DNA from: Oscillospiraceae bacterium
GTDB lineage: Bacteria > Bacillota > Clostridia > Oscillospirales > Ruminococcaceae
Length of the DNA: 8,425 nucleotides
Direction: 5' to 3'
NCBI GenBank assembly: GCA_017483405.1
Contig: JAFUWP010000007.1
Location: 1 to 8,425, forward strand
Position numbers and translations under genes: made by a program. The notes beneath the pieces were generated by a model, which was not told the DNA's origin, searched no databases, and was given only the letters and a program-made list of their open reading frames with translations. Positions 6,382-8,425 of this stretch are shown here, piece after piece; the first letter of the stretch is position 1; every line of letters begins with the position of its first letter.

Positions 6382-7305
6382 TTAACCCTGACTGAAGAAG
6401 CAGGCTCTGTCCTTGCCGTTTGCTTTGGCATTGTATACCGCCATGACAGCACTGTCAAGAAGTGTTTCGGCACTGCGGCCGTCACGGGGATGGGAAACAA
6501 CGCCATAGCTGGCAGTAATGGAAAGATTTGCTCCCTGTACGGTGATTTGTTCGCCGAACAGACGGCGGAGCTGTTCAACAATATTGAGCACATCGGCCTC
6601 GGTCTGTTCGCCGGTCAGAATCATGCCGAATTCATCGCCGTTGATTCTTGCACAGATGTATTTGCGTCCGCAGTAGCTGGAAAGGCGTTCTGCGTAGGCA
6701 ATCAGTGCAGTATCTCCCGTTTTAGGGCCGAAGGTATCGTTGATGCCCTTGAAATTATCAATATCGACATAAATCATGGTGAACGGCATTCCCAGCTTGA
6801 CAGCTTCTTCCAGCTGTTCGCGGAAATACTGGATGTTCTGTAATCCGGTCAGACGGTCGCTGTAAGCGAGCATCTTGAGGGCATCGTCTTTTTCCTGCAT
6901 GATTCTATTGGAATCCATGATTTTTTCATACTGTTCGTTCAGTTCTTCCTGCATGACTTTGTTCTGTGCCAGATTGCCATAAATGACAGACAGGGAAATA
7001 ATAGATACTACCGGAATCAGGACACCAGGAATAACGCTTGACTGTCCTGACTGGAGATAACGGGTCAGCGTCAGAATGAACGAAATTGCATTCAGCGATA
7101 TTGCTACAATAAAGCCGCGCTTGTGATTGGTGATTGTCATCACAATGGCAAGCAGGATGTTTATCTGTGCAAATACACCGTTGAATGGCTGTAATTTTGG
7201 AATCTGAATCGGGCCTAACAGCATCATGAAAATAACATAGATAATCGTACAGATAACAAGAATAAAAATATGCATTCCCTTATTCTTCTCTTGATTCTCT
7301 TTCAT
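6382..7305 (-). CDS. Copy 7: four-helix membrane GGDEF-like protein with NGDEF motif
   Basis: A 307-residue protein and the first of the array to be transcribed, starting 30 bases after the phosphatase stop. The ATG has GAGG 7 bases upstream. Helices lie at about 11-31, 43-59, 64-82 and 91-112, the stalk at 114-147, and the GGDEF-like domain at 148-307. The site is Asp181-Ile-Asp183, Lys186, Asn189-Asp190, Asp198, then Asn222-Gly-Asp-Glu-Phe226, so only the first Gly is replaced. It has the (I/V)TASYGV strand and the KANGKDRACFFSQ end typical of the array. The region around residues 246-262 is nearly identical to copy 3 at protein and DNA level. Like the others it has no inhibitory RxxD, no HAMP or PAS domain and no phosphodiesterase partner domain. 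A cyclase of altered efficiency or a sensor are both possible. Confidence 0.93.
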   Translation of the reverse strand: MKENQEKNKGMHIFILVICTIIYVIFMMLLGPIQIPKLQPFNGVFAQINILLAIVMTITNHKRGFIVAISLNAISFILTLTRYLQSGQSSVIPGVLIPVVSIISLSVIYGNLAQNKVMQEELNEQYEKIMDSNRIMQEKDDALKMLAYSDRLTGLQNIQYFREQLEEAVKLGMPFTMIYVDIDNFKGINDTFGPKTGDTALIAYAERLSSYCGRKYICARINGDEFGMILTGEQTEADVLNIVEQLRRLFGEQITVQGANLSITASYGVVSHPRDGRSAETLLDSAVMAVYNAKANGKDRACFFSQG

Positions 7306-7335
7306 AATATAACCTCAGTTCTGAGCGGAATCCGG

Positions 7336-8292
7336 TTATTCTTCAACAGCCAGATTCGGATTGCGGCGAAGCTTGTTCTTGAGTCTCTGCTTGGCAAGCT
7401 TGGCCTGCTGTTCCGCCTTGCGCATTTCGGCGCGGGCTTTGTTCTTCTCAACCTGACGTTTGAGCGCATCCGCACCATCCTTGACAAGCTGTTTGTCGAA
7501 GATGCAGGACAGTGAAATATCGTCCTGTGTGCCGAAATTGGTACGCTTTGTCAGGTTGCGGACTACTATCTTGTCAAAATCCGGCATGTGTTCCAGATGA
7601 CTGGCAATGATAGTATGATAGTCGAGAAAATCCTCACTGCTCCGGAATGATGTGAATAATCCGTCAGTCGAAACAAATACCGCCATCGGGATTTCCATCA
7701 TGTAGAAACAGTTGAACATATCAATTGCATTCGAGTTACTCATAGATGCGGTCATGTTTGCCGGTGCGGATTCATCGTCCACAATCGGCATTTCCGATTC
7801 GCCGTCTTCATCCAGAACAACAAGACTTCCGTCACCAATCTGCATACCAAAGACATAATCCTTGCCCATGACAACAGCAATCAGCGTTGTACCGTAGATG
7901 GATTCCATCTTGATAGCCTCCAGCTGTTCATCTGTAAACGGTGCGCGTTCCTCATCAGTGACGGGGTTTTTGCGGTAATGCTTTGAAACTTCACGATTCC
8001 AGCGGGAAATAATCTGCTTTTCAATCTTGCGGATAACATCCTTCGGGTTCTCCATGAAGCTTTCTTCAAACTCCTCTGGGTCTCTGTAGAAATTGCGTAC
8101 AGTACGCAGAGTTGCTCTGACTGCGAGTCGTGAGCCGACATCGCTTCTGAAATGTTTTTTGCTGCCGTGACCATCTGCTACTACAGCAATCGAATATGCC
8201 TCGGTTGACTGAAAATTTGAGAAGTCCTGGCAGACTGTACCTTTCGCTACGTGGCTTGCGCCAATGACGGAATGACAAAATCCTTCATACAT
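7336..8292 (-). CDS. PP2C-family Ser/Thr protein phosphatase with basic C-terminal helix
   Basis: A 318-residue protein from the ATG at 8290-8292, which has AGGAGG 8 bases upstream. A GTG at 8301 overlaps that ribosome-binding site and is less likely. Motifs in order: GASHxxKGTVCQD (residues 11-23), ADGHGS (39-44) with the metal-binding Asp40-Gly41, YGTTL (133-137), IGDGS (152-156), STDGL (208-212) and DDIS (257-260). This is a complete PP2C metal-dependent phosphatase core with its Asp ligands, of the compact bacterial type often found beside von Willebrand A and kinase genes. It should remove phosphate from Ser/Thr of cytoplasmic proteins. Residues 267-318 form a Lys/Arg/Ala/Gln-rich helix-forming tail, unusual for the family, which may bind RNA, the membrane surface or a partner. 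An insertion of about 60 charged residues (70-130) separates the first and second motif groups. It precedes the seven GGDEF-like genes in the same operon, so the array or an unseen kinase partner may be its target; this is inference. Confidence 0.93.
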   Translation of the reverse strand: MYEGFCHSVIGASHVAKGTVCQDFSNFQSTEAYSIAVVADGHGSKKHFRSDVGSRLAVRATLRTVRNFYRDPEEFEESFMENPKDVIRKIEKQIISRWNREVSKHYRKNPVTDEERAPFTDEQLEAIKMESIYGTTLIAVVMGKDYVFGMQIGDGSLVVLDEDGESEMPIVDDESAPANMTASMSNSNAIDMFNCFYMMEIPMAVFVSTDGLFTSFRSSEDFLDYHTIIASHLEHMPDFDKIVVRNLTKRTNFGTQDDISLSCIFDKQLVKDGADALKRQVEKNKARAEMRKAEQQAKLAKQRLKNKLRRNPNLAVEE

Positions 8293-8300
8293 AGCGAACA

Positions 8301-8306
8301 CCTCCT
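8301..8306 (-). promoter_or_regulatory. Perfect ribosome-binding site of the phosphatase gene
   Basis: AGGAGG on the minus strand, 8 bases before the ATG at 8292. It overlaps the in-frame GTG at 8301, which therefore is unlikely to be the start. Confidence 0.8.
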
Positions 8307-8330
8307 TTCCCTTTCGTTACCATCTGCATC

Positions 8331-8425
8331 TTACCATCCGGCATCAAAGGGAACATTGTCGCCATAGCCTTCGGATTTGATGATTTCCTGAATCTGCTGA
8401 CCCAGCATTTTCTGCTTGGTTTCAA
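8331..8425 (-). CDS. Unidentified protein, last 30 residues only
   Basis: The frame is open from the right edge and stops with TAA at 8331-8333, 38 bases before the phosphatase start. The 30 visible residues begin ETKQKMLGQQIQE, continue through IIKSEGYGDNV and end PFDAGW. Their charge pattern and codon use look like real coding sequence. The first half should form an amphipathic helix. The family cannot be named from this piece. PP2C genes of this type commonly follow a von Willebrand factor A or kinase gene, so such a partner is a guess to test rather than a call. A second open frame through the same bases ends at 8287 but is rich in Arg, Ser and Met and less protein-like. Confidence 0.7.
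   Translation of the reverse strand, partial: ETKQKMLGQQIQEIIKSEGYGDNVPFDAGW

Larger units (their letters stand above)
477..7305 (-). repeat. Seven-copy head-to-tail array of paralogous membrane GGDEF-like genes
   Basis: Seven full genes of 302-326 codons follow one another in the same direction with the same architecture: a short Lys/Asn-rich N-terminus, four membrane helices with a (T)NxKRG-type loop between helices 2 and 3, a coiled-coil stalk with QYExxMD(A/S/T)(N/K)R, a GGDEF-like domain, and usually an end in CFFS(Q/R)x. Spacers in transcription order from copy 7 are 84, 37, 89, 59, 34 and 31 bases, counting from the preferred starts. This is an array of tandem duplicates, now diverged. 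Copies 1 and 2 look closest (shared YKDQMTG and GPEVGDA), and copies 3, 4 and 7 form another group (shared FREQ(M/L) and GPKTGD). Confidence 0.93.

Noticed and set aside
477..7305. Minimal CRISPR polymerase or Cas10-like GGDEF proteins
   Set aside because: The proteins have four membrane helices and a coiled-coil stalk, with no Zn ribbon or Palm-partner domain and no CRISPR array or Cas genes nearby.
477..7305. Pseudogenes from decaying duplicates
   Set aside because: All seven frames are uninterrupted, have proper ribosome-binding sites and keep most site residues.
8287..8425. Alternative frame upstream of the phosphatase that would overlap its start
   Set aside because: It is rich in Arg, Ser and Met with poor codon quality. 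The frame ending at 8331 has a far more natural composition.

Overview
All genes in this window lie on the minus strand and read right to left, with spacers of about 30 to 90 bases and no convincing terminator or internal promoter, so they look like part of one long operon. Strong Shine-Dalgarno sequences (AGGAGG, AAGGAG, GGAGG), moderate base composition and four-helix membrane GGDEF proteins suggest a Gram-positive Firmicute, plausibly a gut or rumen Clostridia member (Ruminococcus/Oscillospiraceae-like). That placement is inference; no marker gene is present.

Layout in transcription order: (i) the last 30 codons of an unidentified gene entering at the right edge (8331-8425); (ii) a complete PP2C-type Ser/Thr protein phosphatase with a basic C-terminal helix (7336-8292); (iii) seven consecutive, intact, mutually paralogous membrane proteins (477-7305), each with four transmembrane helices, a coiled-coil stalk and one C-terminal GGDEF-like domain, numbered here copy 1 (leftmost) to copy 7 (rightmost, first transcribed); (iv) the first 148 codons of a protein with a cytidine-deaminase-like zinc site followed by an Ala-Pro-rich linker, running off the left edge (1-445).

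The seven GGDEF-like domains are unusual. None has the full consensus: the motif reads GGDDF, SGDDF, AGDEF, TGDEF, SGDDF (with a one-residue deletion before it), SSDEF and NGDEF in copies 1 to 7. Copy 1, the only one keeping both glycines, has instead lost the guanine-contacting Asn. The metal-binding Asp, the Lys and the GD aspartate are kept in all seven. No I-site and no EAL or HD-GYP domain is seen. All seven reading frames are open, which argues for selection rather than decay.

A working idea, inferred only, is a membrane signalling array: several related four-helix sensors whose diverged GGDEF domains make or bind nucleotides, co-expressed with a protein phosphatase upstream and a deaminase-fold protein downstream. 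Two spacers (copy 7 to 6 and copy 5 to 4) carry sequence-related stem-loops, and copies 3 and 7 share a nearly identical stretch that suggests gene conversion.
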